Shown here one piece after another: positions 25,453-34,601 of a stretch of 38,949 bases of DNA; the stretch's first letter is position 1, and each line of letters begins with the position of its first letter. The stretch is from CALXQW01 sp031553045. Lineage in GTDB: Bacteria; Verrucomicrobiota; Verrucomicrobiia; Opitutales; Intestinicryptomonadaceae. The stretch lies in NCBI GenBank assembly GCA_031553045.1, contig JAVBLZ010000018.1, forward strand, positions 1 through 38,949. The letters are read 5' to 3'. The translations under genes and the position numbers were made by a program. Under the pieces are notes generated by a model, which saw only the letters and a program-made list of their open reading frames with translations, made no database searches and had not been told where the DNA came from.

Positions 25453-28050
25453 ATGTTTTTTATGAACCTAAAGAGGTTTTTTTCCATCTTATGTATATCA
25501 CTGACGTTTGCAGCTATTGCGCATTTGGGCTGCCGCGCAGATACGCCTTTTATATCCGCAGACAACAGCAAATCCGCAAGAAATTTGAACGAATACATAT
25601 CTGCTGCAAGCAATGCGCTCAGATTTGGCATGACATCTTTTGCCGAGATAATTTGCAGGTCTATAATTTCCGAAAAAAACCCTCCTCAAAAAGAATTGGA
25701 TGAAACCAGAGACATACTCATAAGCGCCCTAATTTCTCAGGGCAAATATGATCTTGCCAGTCAAGAGTTAAGCCTAATTAAGAAAAAACCAGATTCAATT
25801 TACCACCTAAAAAGCGCCCTAATCTCAATAGGTTTGGTGCAAATTTCTGAGGCGGAAGACCAAATTGCAAAATCCGTTTTTGCGGAACTGCCTGAAGACA
25901 TGCAATCTTGGTATTATCTGGCAAGAGGTTATATTTTTTACCATCAGGCAAAGTATGAAAGCGCACGGAAAAATTTTGAAAAATCGCAGGAGCTTGCAAA
26001 GACAAAATTTGCCTATTCAGATAGCATGCAGGCATTGAATTTGGCGCGGCTATCACAAGGGCTCACAGACTCCGACACAAAGCAAATGCTTGAAGACCTT
26101 TCACGCAGAGTCAATATTTACCTAGGCACGCCCACGGGGTTCAGTTACGCAAAGCAATACGCAATAGTTTTAAACAAGGTCGGCAAAAAAGATGAGGCGC
26201 TCAAACTGATAGACGGTCAACTGCAACTTCCACTGATTACGGAGTTTGACATTGAAGACTTGAAAATCATATCCGCCATTTTGCAAATGGACAATCCGGA
26301 AAAGAGCAAAATGGTTTTGAAAGACGTTTTGCTTTCCACAAAATCCGCCGACATTTTAGACTATGCGCTCAAGCTTCTGCACACGGCATTTGCCACAGAC
26401 AATGCAGGGTTTGAGCAAATGCTCAAAGAAATTTTAAGCAAAGGCTCTGAAAATGTGCGGGATAGAATCTTACTTGAATTGGCGTTTTGCAGCATACAAA
26501 ATTCTGACATTGCAGCAACCTCGAAGTACGCTTCAGAATTGCTTGAAAATTATCCCGCAAGTCAACTTAAAAAAGACGCCCTAAGAATCCTTACATGGGT
26601 TTCATTTTTAAATCCGGATTCAGACCCGACAAAATATCGTCTAGCGGCAAAATATCTGCTTGAAATTGCTGCGCTTGAAACTAATCAGACAAACGCCTTT
26701 TACGCAAAAATGCTGGCGGCTGATTCATATCTTAAAGACAACGACTTTTATTCTGCGGCAACGATATATGAAGAGCTTATAAATCATGGAGAGCCGAAAA
26801 ATTATTTGGGCCGTGTGCTTGTAAACGCCGTAGATTCTCTGGTTGCGGCAAAATCTTTGGACAAAGCTATTGTAATCGTAGATAAGGCGTATAAAAACAA
26901 CTCTATTAGCACAGACGAAACTTGGGAGGCAGAGTGGTCTCTTTTAAACGGCTTTAGGGCGGAAGACAAAATAGACCAAGCCCTGCTGCGTGTCGAAAAA
27001 ATTTTGAGCGATCCTGCCTACTCAAAAATAAGCATACTGCTAAAATTCAGAATGCAATGGCTGCAAGCTAAGCTTAATGAAGAAAAAAAACACTATAATG
27101 AAGCCGTAAAACTTTCAAACATTTTGCTGGAAGAAATATTTGCGGTGGCAATTTCTGAAGATGAAAAAGCCGCCGTTGACAATTTGGCGGCATCTACAAT
27201 GCTTCTGAAAGCAAGATGCCTTTTGGCTCAAGGCAAGACCGACGGTAAAGATGGCGCATTTGCCTGTTATGAGGCGCTTAGGGCAAAATATCCCTTTACG
27301 GATGCCGCACAGATGTCGGCGCTTTATCAGGCAAGAGCGCTCGCCGCAAAAAACCAATTCGCCGCCGCCGCACAAATGTGCAAAACGCTTGTTGACACCT
27401 ACCCCGACAGCAAATTTGCATCAACGGCAATTTTTGAGGCGGCGCATTACGCCCGTCAAATGGGGACAGATTCAAACTATAAAAACGCACTAGTGCTTTT
27501 AGACAATCTCTGCAAAAACTATCCCACAGACGGCAAGGTTTTTTACGCTCGTTTTATGCAGGGCGACATACTGCGTATCTTAGGCTCTTTTGCCGACGCA
27601 AGGGCAATTTATCAAGACCTTCAAAACGCATATCCAAACCACCCTGAAATTTATTTGGCGGCTATGGCAATCGGCGACACATTGCTTGCGCAAAAAAATA
27701 AAGAGTTGGATGCTTCTCTCAATTTTGAAAGGCTCTATGCGCTTTCAAACATACCTCTTGAAGCGAAGGCGGAAGCCGCCTTTAAATGGGGCTTTGCAAT
27801 GCAAAGAATGGGCAGAAAACGTGAAGCCGCAGAAATCTGGTGGCTCACAAGCAAGGAGCTTTTGAACGTCCAAAATACTTTTGAAAGCAAAGGCAAATAT
27901 TGGATAGGCAGAATGCTTTTAGAACTGGGCAAAACACTGGAAGATTTGGGACAGCCAAATGACGCAAAAATTGCCTACAAGCTCATCATAGAAAACAAGC
28001 TTGCGGGTTCAACGCTCGCTGAAAAAAAGTTAAATTCTAATACAAAGTAA
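25453..28050 (+). CDS. Large periplasmic TPR protein heading an ExbB/ExbD operon
   Basis: The 865-aa product has a signal peptide (basic start, hydrophobic core, AHLGCRAD, so possibly a lipoprotein with Cys at the cleavage site). Many degenerate tetratricopeptide repeats follow, for example YYLARGYIFYHQAKYESARKN, YQARALAAKNQFAAAAQM and GDILRILGSFADARAIYQDL. TPR arrays bind proteins. Linked to ExbB-ExbD-TonB-like genes in Bacteroidota and Planctomycetota/Verrucomicrobiota-type genomes, they often belong to the same envelope machine. ATG 25453 was chosen for GAGG just upstream; ATG 25462 is also possible. The stop codon is one base before the next start. Confidence 0.8.
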   Translation: MFFMNLKRFFSILCISLTFAAIAHLGCRADTPFISADNSKSARNLNEYISAASNALRFGMTSFAEIICRSIISEKNPPQKELDETRDILISALISQGKYDLASQELSLIKKKPDSIYHLKSALISIGLVQISEAEDQIAKSVFAELPEDMQSWYYLARGYIFYHQAKYESARKNFEKSQELAKTKFAYSDSMQALNLARLSQGLTDSDTKQMLEDLSRRVNIYLGTPTGFSYAKQYAIVLNKVGKKDEALKLIDGQLQLPLITEFDIEDLKIISAILQMDNPEKSKMVLKDVLLSTKSADILDYALKLLHTAFATDNAGFEQMLKEILSKGSENVRDRILLELAFCSIQNSDIAATSKYASELLENYPASQLKKDALRILTWVSFLNPDSDPTKYRLAAKYLLEIAALETNQTNAFYAKMLAADSYLKDNDFYSAATIYEELINHGEPKNYLGRVLVNAVDSLVAAKSLDKAIVIVDKAYKNNSISTDETWEAEWSLLNGFRAEDKIDQALLRVEKILSDPAYSKISILLKFRMQWLQAKLNEEKKHYNEAVKLSNILLEEIFAVAISEDEKAAVDNLAASTMLLKARCLLAQGKTDGKDGAFACYEALRAKYPFTDAAQMSALYQARALAAKNQFAAAAQMCKTLVDTYPDSKFASTAIFEAAHYARQMGTDSNYKNALVLLDNLCKNYPTDGKVFYARFMQGDILRILGSFADARAIYQDLQNAYPNHPEIYLAAMAIGDTLLAQKNKELDASLNFERLYALSNIPLEAKAEAAFKWGFAMQRMGRKREAAEIWWLTSKELLNVQNTFESKGKYWIGRMLLELGKTLEDLGQPNDAKIAYKLIIENKLAGSTLAEKKLNSNTK

Positions 28051-28051
28051 T

Positions 28052-28717
28052 ATGGAAAAATTTATAAATATTTTAAATTTGGGTGGACCAATGATGATTC
28101 CGCTTATGATTTTGGCGTTTATCGGCACAGTGGTTTTTTTAGAGAGATCTTTCTTTCTGCACAAATACCAAATTCGTGTTGTGGAATTTGTAGAGGGCAT
28201 TAAAGCAGCACTGAAAAAACGCAGGTTCTTGGAAGCCATCACCCTTTGCGAAGAAACACCGGGGGCTATTCCAAGAATAATCAAGGCGGCGCTCATAAAT
28301 TCCGAAGCCAGTTTTGATGTCATGCGCCAAGCCGTGCTCACACAGGTTAATATAGAAGTTCCATATTTTGAAAGACGTATTTCCACCGTGGCGCTTATCG
28401 CCAGAATTGCCCCGTACATGGGTTTTTTGGGCACGCTAATTTCCATACTTGAAATGCTTTATACGATGAGCCAAAGCGGCTCTTACGCAGACGCATCAAT
28501 GTTTTCTTCGGAAATTTACAATGCGTTAATTTCTACAATAGTTGGGGTTTGCATATTCATAGTTGCGGCTGTCTGCACCCAGTTTTTGTACAGCCGACTT
28601 AAAGCTGTAACCGCCGACATGCAGTGGTCGGCAAATGTAATAATGAAATTTATCGCCGACGGAATGCCAGAAAATGAGAATCTGATTTTGGGTTCTCAGG
28701 AGGCTGAAGAAAAATGA
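28052..28717 (+). CDS. MotA/TolQ/ExbB proton channel family protein (second set)
   Basis: The 221-aa product has three membrane segments (about 10-30, 110-140 and 150-172). It carries APYMGFLGTLISILEMLYTM and EIYNALISTIVGVCIFIVAA, the ExbB/TolQ signature region. It lacks the long tail of the 20631 gene product. It overlaps the next gene by four bases (ATGA) and is almost joined to the TPR gene before it. TolQ or ExbB cannot be told apart from sequence alone. Confidence 0.9.
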   Translation: MEKFINILNLGGPMMIPLMILAFIGTVVFLERSFFLHKYQIRVVEFVEGIKAALKKRRFLEAITLCEETPGAIPRIIKAALINSEASFDVMRQAVLTQVNIEVPYFERRISTVALIARIAPYMGFLGTLISILEMLYTMSQSGSYADASMFSSEIYNALISTIVGVCIFIVAAVCTQFLYSRLKAVTADMQWSANVIMKFIADGMPENENLILGSQEAEEK

Positions 28718-29172
28718 GCGTTCCCCAAAAGTTTGAGCCAATATTTCTAGACAAGGTTGAAAGCCCCAAGCTTGAGCCGCAGGCTATAATATTTCTAGAT
28801 TTGATAGCCATAGTTTTCATGGTTTATTTTCTCACGTCCAGTTTTGTGGTCGCCCCCGGAATAGGCATAGACTTAAGTTCCGACACATTGGTGCTGCCGC
28901 AAAGCATATCTTCTGAAAAGCTCGGCGGCGTTGGCGTTGATGAAAACATCAGCGTCTTGAATGTGCGCGGGGAATCTATGGTAATCTTTGAGGGCAAAAT
29001 TTACTCTCTTGATTCTTTTGCCGAAGAAATGAAAAACTATAAAGCAAGCGGCGTACTTCTCTTAAAGATGGACAAAAGCGTTGATGCCCAAACTCTTTGC
29101 AGAATTACTGAATATGCGCTTAAAGCGGGTTTTAAACGCATACAGCTTGCGGCAAAGCCGGCTTCTTATTGA
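28714..29172 (+). CDS. ExbD/TolR-like protein (second set)
   Basis: The 152-aa product has one membrane helix (about 25-47) with Asp29 at the position of the proton-path Asp of ExbD, in AIIFLDLIAIVFMVYFL. The usual N-x-TPLxD context has changed. The periplasmic part ends in a helix-strand region (DAQTLCRITEYALKAGFKRIQLA) that matches the ExbD fold. It is diverged but complete. It overlaps both neighbours (four bases before, one base after), which shows tight coupling. Confidence 0.8.
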   Translation: MSVPQKFEPIFLDKVESPKLEPQAIIFLDLIAIVFMVYFLTSSFVVAPGIGIDLSSDTLVLPQSISSEKLGGVGVDENISVLNVRGESMVIFEGKIYSLDSFAEEMKNYKASGVLLLKMDKSVDAQTLCRITEYALKAGFKRIQLAAKPASY

Positions 29173-29924
29173 TGAATAAAACCACTCAAAGCAATAGCCC
29201 CACGCCGCCTTCCGAAAAAATCTCTCGGAAGCGCCTTTTGTTTTACGCAGTTTTTTCCGCAATTTTTTTATGCATTCTTGTTGCCGCATTTCCAAGCAAA
29301 GAAGCCCTAATGTTTGAGAAATCGGGGCAGGCGGCCGCTTTAAATTTCGACCATGCGGAATCTGCCGCTTTGAATGAATCTGAAATCAATGATTTTACGC
29401 CAATGTTTCTGCCGACAAAGTGGAACTATTCTTTTCAAATTTCCGCAATCACAAATTTGCAAGAGCAAGATTTGTTTGCAAAAAAAGATTCAAATACGGA
29501 GCTGCAAATACGCCCTTCCGAAGATTTTTTGGACAACAAAATAAAGCACGACGATTCATTTGACGACATGGTTTTGAGGGTAGATACCCGCAGCAGATTC
29601 TCAGGGTTTTCCATAGAAGAAAACGCTTTTGCGAATCTTGCAAAAGACGCAGGCAAAAAAGTCTGGGCGGAAATTATAGACATAAATTCTTCCCAAAGAA
29701 TCAAGTCTATTGCGCTGGATTACAATATCATTGCAGACAAAGAAGCGTGGTCGCCCATTGAAATCATCATGCAGATAGATTTGCCAGGGGCTATACCGCA
29801 GACCATGATAATGTCTCATTCCGGCTCTGAAAAAGTTGACTCGCAATTTTTAAAATTAATAAGCCAAGACAAGCGTTTTAGGAACTTTGCCTGCGGGTAT
29901 TATAAGATAAATATCAATCCTTAA
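29172..29924 (+). CDS. Probable TonB-like transducer of the second set
   Basis: The 250-aa product has one N-terminal membrane helix (about 20-42) and a periplasmic region without a Pro-rich linker. The end, SHSGSEKVDSQFLKLISQ with KRFRNFACGYYKININP, follows the TonB C-terminal pattern (a Ser-rich turn, an LD-like helix, RF, G, a final beta strand). It also sits where TonB normally stands, after ExbB and ExbD. I infer a diverged TonB/TolA-type partner with a short reach. The start ATG 29172 overlaps the ExbD-like stop codon (TGATG); a TTG one codon earlier is less likely. Confidence 0.65.
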   Translation: MNKTTQSNSPTPPSEKISRKRLLFYAVFSAIFLCILVAAFPSKEALMFEKSGQAAALNFDHAESAALNESEINDFTPMFLPTKWNYSFQISAITNLQEQDLFAKKDSNTELQIRPSEDFLDNKIKHDDSFDDMVLRVDTRSRFSGFSIEENAFANLAKDAGKKVWAEIIDINSSQRIKSIALDYNIIADKEAWSPIEIIMQIDLPGAIPQTMIMSHSGSEKVDSQFLKLISQDKRFRNFACGYYKININP

Positions 29925-29928
29925 TTTT

Positions 29929-30708
29929 ATGTTCAAGTTTCAGGTAATAGCCAGCTCCAGCGACGGCAACGCCTCCATTTTGGAATTCGGCAATAAGAAA
30001 ATTTTAATTGACGCAGGTTTTCAAATCACGGGGACGAAAAAATTTCTGCTTTCTAAAAACCTAACAATAGAAGATATAGACGCCATATTCATAACGCATG
30101 ACCATGGCGACCACTGCAAAGCGCTGGAATCTTTTTCGCATTTAAGCCGCCTCAAGGTTTTTGCAAACAGACAGACGAAAGAAAGAATAGTCTCAAGGTA
30201 TCCCAAGACAAAAAGTTTGGCGTGGAATTTGTTTTCCACTTCCGACACATTTATATATGAAGACGCCCTAGTAAACGCCTTCGCACTGCCCCATGACGCC
30301 GACGACACCGTGGGTTACAAATTTACGGTAGGCAAAAAAAATCTGGTTTACGCCACAGATTTGGGCAAGGTAACAACTTTGGTTTCAGAGATAGTTAAGA
30401 CCGCAAACATACTGGTGCTGGAATGCAACCACTGCCCCGACATGCTTGAAAACTCCCCCAGACCAATGAACTTGAAAGCCCGTGTCAAAGGCAACTTCGG
30501 CCATCTTTCAAACCAAGATGCAATAAATTTGCTAACATTGCTTGATTCAAATTTTGTTGAAAAAATTTACCTTACGCACATTTCAAAAGACTGCAACGAC
30601 CTTGCGCTGATTTCAAATCTGCTTGAGAACTCCCTAAGCAAAGACTTGCTAAGTAAGGTAGAAATAGTCTGCCCCCACAAAGGCTTAAGCCAAATTTACG
30701 AGGCTTGA
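29929..30708 (+). CDS. Metallo-beta-lactamase-fold hydrolase (YycJ/WalJ-like)
   Basis: The 259-aa product has the metal-binding motif THDHGDH (56-62), a further Asp in YATDLG, LECNHCPDML, and NFGHLSNQDA with LTHIS near the end, in the order of the YycJ/WalJ family. Those proteins are dinuclear metal enzymes thought to act as nucleases or phosphodiesterases in cell-wall or DNA-repair processes. It starts four bases after the TonB-like gene, so it is the fifth gene of that operon, although a functional link is not obvious. Its end converges on coaC with 11 bases between. Confidence 0.88.
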   Translation: MFKFQVIASSSDGNASILEFGNKKILIDAGFQITGTKKFLLSKNLTIEDIDAIFITHDHGDHCKALESFSHLSRLKVFANRQTKERIVSRYPKTKSLAWNLFSTSDTFIYEDALVNAFALPHDADDTVGYKFTVGKKNLVYATDLGKVTTLVSEIVKTANILVLECNHCPDMLENSPRPMNLKARVKGNFGHLSNQDAINLLTLLDSNFVEKIYLTHISKDCNDLALISNLLENSLSKDLLSKVEIVCPHKGLSQIYEA

Positions 30709-30719
30709 ATTTTGCAAAC

Positions 30720-31277
30720 CTATATGGCTTTTAAAACGGCGGAGATTATTGCTTCCGTACAGGCGAGCCTGCCTTTGCCGACGTCGCCGCAGGCAAGTTG
30801 TCCGGATTCTGCGTCGATAAATTCCGCACCTCTTTGAGACAAAATTTTCATATTCTGCACAACGGCAGGATGCTCATACATTGCGGTGTTCATGGCGGGC
30901 GCAATCAAAACTTTTGCCTTTGTTGCAAGATAGGTTGAAGTAATCATGTCTGGCGCAAGGCCGTTTGCCATATTGCCTATCGTGTTTGCCGTTGCGGGCG
31001 CTACCAAAAATATATCCGCCCTCTGCGCAACAGAAACGTGCTCAGGGTGCCAGTCTGAAACATTCTCCCACATGTCGCTATAAACGGGGTTGTGTGAGAT
31101 TGTCTGAAAAACCCTCGGCGAGACAAGCTTTGTGGCGTTTTGCGTCATTATTACAACAACGTCTGCGCCCAGTTTTGCGAGGGCGGAAACTATCTCTGTG
31201 GCTTTATAGGCGGCAATGGAACTGCACACACCCAACACAACGCACTTTGAATCCAAAGGTTTTTTTTCGTCTTGCAT
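30720..31277 (-). CDS. coaC: Phosphopantothenoylcysteine decarboxylase (stand-alone CoaC)
   Basis: This FMN enzyme decarboxylates 4'-phosphopantothenoylcysteine in coenzyme A synthesis. The 185-aa product has GVCSSIAAYKA near the start, the active-site His in EHVSVAQRAD (His80), VAPATANTIGNMANG, the substrate motif PAMNTAM and the flexible LACGDVGKGRLA segment with its Cys. Most bacteria fuse this domain to the CoaB synthetase (about 400 aa). Here the chain stops after CoaC, so CoaB should be encoded elsewhere. It diverges from rsmE with only 44 bases between the start codons. Confidence 0.9.
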   Translation of the reverse strand: MQDEKKPLDSKCVVLGVCSSIAAYKATEIVSALAKLGADVVVIMTQNATKLVSPRVFQTISHNPVYSDMWENVSDWHPEHVSVAQRADIFLVAPATANTIGNMANGLAPDMITSTYLATKAKVLIAPAMNTAMYEHPAVVQNMKILSQRGAEFIDAESGQLACGDVGKGRLACTEAIISAVLKAI

Positions 31278-31282
31278 AAAAA

Positions 31283-31317
31283 GATTTTTGCAAAATCATT
31301 ATTATTATCAAGCATAT
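31283..31317. promoter_or_regulatory. Interleaved divergent promoters of coaC and rsmE
   Basis: For coaC (minus): TTGATA (31311-31306), 17 bases, AAAATC (31288-31283), five bases to ATG 31277. For rsmE (plus): TTGCAA (31288-31293), 18 bases, GCATAT (31312-31317), four bases to ATG 31322. The -35 box of each gene overlaps the -10 region of the other. No Shine-Dalgarno sequence is present for either gene. The boxes are imperfect. Confidence 0.4.
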
Positions 31318-31321
31318 TTGC

Positions 31322-32077
31322 ATGGCGGGTTTCAGAGCATATTTCAAAAACAACAAAAAACTTTCAAGGGCTGAACAAATAATATTAAGCGCCGACGAAA
31401 GCAGGCACTTATGCGGCTCTTTGAGGGCAAAAATAGACGACGAGGTCAGGATTTTTGATTTGGAATCAAACTGCTACGACGCAAAAATTTTGGACGCAAA
31501 CCCCAAAGCAACAAAGCTTGAAATACTAAATGCCGTAATTTTGCCTGAAAAAAAATGCGAAATACATTTGCTGATGTGCATGCCCGCCAACTCCGTCTTT
31601 GATGACATTCTGCGCCAAGCCGCCGAAATTGGAATTAGCGGAATACACCCAATACTTTCAGAAAATTCTCAGATAAAACTTTCGGAAGCCGACGCCCAAA
31701 AGAAATTGGAAAAATGGAATCTGAAAATTATTGAGGCAATGAAGCAGTCCGGCAATATCCGCAGTTTTGAAATAAGCGCACCAAAGCCTTTTGGCAAAGT
31801 TCTAGACGAATGTGCAACAAAGTTTGAACATAAGTTCTTAGCAAGCCTCCAACCCCAAGCAAAACCGTTTCTTAAAGTGCTTAATGAGGAATTTGTAAAA
31901 CCCGCAAATGCCTGCATACTCATAGGCCCTGAAGGCGACCTGTCTTTGAAAGAATACGCCCTTGCTTCCCAACTTGGCTTTAGGCACGTCAGCTTGGGTG
32001 ATTCTGTTTTAAAATGCGATACCGCAAGCGCTTCTATACTCAGCATTATTTCCGCCCATATATTTGCGAAATTTTAA
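31322..32077 (+). CDS. rsmE: 16S rRNA m3U1498 methyltransferase RsmE
   Basis: RsmE methylates N3 of U1498 in 16S rRNA. The 251-aa product has the N-terminal PUA-like domain (about 1-75) and a SPOUT methyltransferase domain. The domain has the motifs RQAAEIGISGIHPILSE, EAMKQSGN, ILIGPEGDLS and LGDSVLKCDTASASILSII, the last a variant of the usual LGxxILRxETA. Length is normal. There is no Shine-Dalgarno sequence. Confidence 0.95.
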   Translation: MAGFRAYFKNNKKLSRAEQIILSADESRHLCGSLRAKIDDEVRIFDLESNCYDAKILDANPKATKLEILNAVILPEKKCEIHLLMCMPANSVFDDILRQAAEIGISGIHPILSENSQIKLSEADAQKKLEKWNLKIIEAMKQSGNIRSFEISAPKPFGKVLDECATKFEHKFLASLQPQAKPFLKVLNEEFVKPANACILIGPEGDLSLKEYALASQLGFRHVSLGDSVLKCDTASASILSIISAHIFAKF

Positions 32078-32122
32078 TTTTTCTTGAAACATTTTTAACT
32101 TTTTGCTGTCTAGTAAGTTGCA

Positions 32123-33619
32123 GTGGAATCTTTAAGAAAGTTTTTAATACTCTTATTTGCCTGCCTAAGCGTGCTTTTTGCTTGGGTTGCGCTTTTGAGG
32201 TACTTTCAAATCCCCTCTATATTGGGTGATGATTCCACGGAAATTGAAATCTTGGATTGGTGCGGCGATATAGAACAACGCGCCAGAAAAGACGATAAAC
32301 TTGTTTTTTTCTTTCTGGACGATTTGCTCGCCATACCAAACGACCCTGAACTTAAATCAACTTTGAATGAGTATTTTTTAGTAGTAAGGTTGGATAGTAA
32401 AGCATATCCTTCAGACTCTAAAATTTTGCACAAAATCTTCACGGCGTCGGCAACCAATGGCACTCTCAAAGCGGGCATACTTTCCCCCACGCTAAATCCC
32501 ATAGTGCTCACCTCAAAAGATTTTTACGACAACTCCAAAAATAATTCCCTCAAGGCGGTGTTGTACAGCAGTCTGGATTTCTACAAAAACAATAGGAACG
32601 AAATTTATAAGAGCGCCACATATCTTAAAGACAACCTCAACTTGATTAAAGAAAAAGATAGAATCGCAAGTTCTCAAATATGTTTTGACAACATTACCTT
32701 AGTTCAGCTTGCGGGTAACCAGTTAGATTTACGCAAAGTTTTTTCCGATTATCTTAAGGCAAACGCAAGCATTGCGCTGCTTACAGAAAATGCAAGGTTG
32801 CTTTATAGGAGCACTTCAAGCGTTTTGGTGAGGTGTATAGACAACATAAGCGACACAAATACGCTGAGTTTTCTTGCCTACAAATTGTACAGCAATTTGA
32901 CAAAAGACAATGAACGTCCACTTATTGTGCGGGCTTTTGCGGAGGCGGCAATATGCGTCAATAACAAGCAGGCAAAGACCTTGTCCATCAAATCCGCCGC
33001 AATGCTATTGGAAGATTTTAACGCCGAAGATAAACTCTTTTTTGAGTCGCAAAATTACCCCGTTGACGCAAATTCTGTTGCGATAAGCGCCCTATGCTAT
33101 GTCTATAAACTTTCAAATAATAAACTATATTTGAATGTCGCCAAAATTTGCGCTGATCGCCTTTACACTATTTTTAAAGCTAACCGCATTTTGCCCGAAC
33201 TTGCTGTGCCAAAAAATTCCGAAGCGCAGGCAAACACTTACGCATTTTTGGCAAGAGCGTTGATGGATTTATATATACTCACAAAAGATGAAATTTATTT
33301 GTCTCAAACAAATGAAGTCTTGCAGAAGCTGGACAGGTTCTATCTTTCAGAGTACAAGTTTTTGTATTACGACAATTCTAAGTCTAGCCCCCTTGCAAAG
33401 GTTACAAGAATTTTTGACATAATAGATTCCGACAATTTTCCCTCCGCCACGGGCACGGTCGCCCAGATATATGCAGATTTTAATGCGCTAAAAATACCAA
33501 CTCCGACTGGTTTTAAGTTGGAGGAATTTGTGTCGGAACACTTGTCTATAATGCCGATGAACAATCTTTCCAAGCCAACCATTAAGCTTGTGATGTTCCG
33601 CAATCCTCTGCTTTACTAA
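32123..33619 (+). CDS. Membrane-anchored, degenerate YyaL/DUF255-like protein
   Basis: The 498-aa product has an N-terminal membrane helix (about 5-28). A thioredoxin-like segment follows at about 45-135 (DDKLVFFFLDDLLAIPNDPEL, NEYFLVVRLDSKAYP), without any CxxC. The all-helical remainder (about 190-480) contains ANTYAFLARALMDLYILTKDEIYL and DSDNFPSATGTVAQIYADF. These match the order seen in YyaL/DUF255 proteins (thioredoxin domain plus alpha/alpha barrel, with PSGNSVA), so I infer a diverged, membrane-tethered relative that has lost the redox site. The start is GTG at 32123. The stop codon overlaps that of convergent fabH by three bases within a four-base overlap of the genes. Confidence 0.65.
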   Translation: MESLRKFLILLFACLSVLFAWVALLRYFQIPSILGDDSTEIEILDWCGDIEQRARKDDKLVFFFLDDLLAIPNDPELKSTLNEYFLVVRLDSKAYPSDSKILHKIFTASATNGTLKAGILSPTLNPIVLTSKDFYDNSKNNSLKAVLYSSLDFYKNNRNEIYKSATYLKDNLNLIKEKDRIASSQICFDNITLVQLAGNQLDLRKVFSDYLKANASIALLTENARLLYRSTSSVLVRCIDNISDTNTLSFLAYKLYSNLTKDNERPLIVRAFAEAAICVNNKQAKTLSIKSAAMLLEDFNAEDKLFFESQNYPVDANSVAISALCYVYKLSNNKLYLNVAKICADRLYTIFKANRILPELAVPKNSEAQANTYAFLARALMDLYILTKDEIYLSQTNEVLQKLDRFYLSEYKFLYYDNSKSSPLAKVTRIFDIIDSDNFPSATGTVAQIYADFNALKIPTPTGFKLEEFVSEHLSIMPMNNLSKPTIKLVMFRNPLLY

Positions 33620-34593
33620 AACAGCAGTGCCGCAACCCCCACCGAAAGCCCGCCGCCGAATGAAGCCAATATTGCGTATGAGCCCTTGGGCATAGCGCCC
33701 GATTGTTCGAGCTTTTCTGCAAGAGCTATAAAAACGGAGGCGCTTGAAGTATTGCCGCAACGTTCCAAATTTGTGAAAAATTTAGCTCTTTCTATACTTA
33801 AAGACTCCGCAATTTTATCCACTATGTTTTTGTTTGCCTGATGGGTAATCGCCAAAGAAATATCCGACTTTGAAATTGAATTTTCTTTCAGGTACGCCTC
33901 AATTATTGGGGGCACTTGTTGGGTTGCAAATTCAAAGACATCACGGCCGTCCATAGCAAAGTAAGCAAGCGTTGGGTCTGTAATTTTGCCGTGCGGAATT
34001 TCAGAACCACCTGCGGGAATTGTAATCAAATCATAACCCGAGCCGTCCGTAACAAGCTTTGCTTCCAAAACCTGCGCTATGCCTTTTTCTTTGGATAACA
34101 AGACTGCCCCCGCACCGTCCCCAAAATATGGATAGGTTGAAAATTCCTCTGGGTTTAAAAATTTTGAATAGACATCCACTGCTATTACCAAAATATTTTT
34201 CGCCTTTGTTGAAGCTAGCAGAGCCCTTGCAACTTCCATTGCAAAAATGCCGCCACTGCAAACGCTGTTGGTATCGAAGGCAAAGGCGTTTTTTGCGCCT
34301 ATTGCAAATTGCACTTTTGCGGCGGTAGCGGGGATAAGCCTATCCGGCGTGGATGTTGAAAGCACTATGGCGTCTAAAGAAAGGGCGTCCATTTTGGCTT
34401 TGTCAAGACAGTCTTTGGCAGCTCTTATCGCTAAATCCGAGGCAAATTCATCATCTTTGCAGTGATAGCGAGACTCCACACCTGTCTTATCTTTAATCAC
34501 CTGCCAATATGCCTCGGGAAAATTTTTCAGGTCTTCATTAAAGACCAAATTGCTCCCAAAAGCTTTGCCTGCCGAAACTAAATTTATCGCCAT
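33616..34593 (-). CDS. fabH: Beta-ketoacyl-ACP synthase III (FabH)
   Basis: FabH starts fatty-acid synthesis by condensing acyl-CoA with malonyl-ACP. The 325-aa product has the catalytic triad in family context: Cys112 in DTNSVCSGGIFAM, His251 in ITHQANKNIVDKIAESL and Asn281 in RCGNTSSASVFIAL. FGDGAGAVLLS and the closing FGGGLSVG are also present. It is separate from other fatty-acid genes in this window. An ATG with no Shine-Dalgarno sequence follows a -10-like TATATA by eight bases. Secure for the KAS III family; the exact primer substrate is not readable. Confidence 0.94.
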   Translation of the reverse strand: MAINLVSAGKAFGSNLVFNEDLKNFPEAYWQVIKDKTGVESRYHCKDDEFASDLAIRAAKDCLDKAKMDALSLDAIVLSTSTPDRLIPATAAKVQFAIGAKNAFAFDTNSVCSGGIFAMEVARALLASTKAKNILVIAVDVYSKFLNPEEFSTYPYFGDGAGAVLLSKEKGIAQVLEAKLVTDGSGYDLITIPAGGSEIPHGKITDPTLAYFAMDGRDVFEFATQQVPPIIEAYLKENSISKSDISLAITHQANKNIVDKIAESLSIERAKFFTNLERCGNTSSASVFIALAEKLEQSGAMPKGSYAILASFGGGLSVGVAALLF

Positions 34594-34601
34594 AATTTAC
34601 A

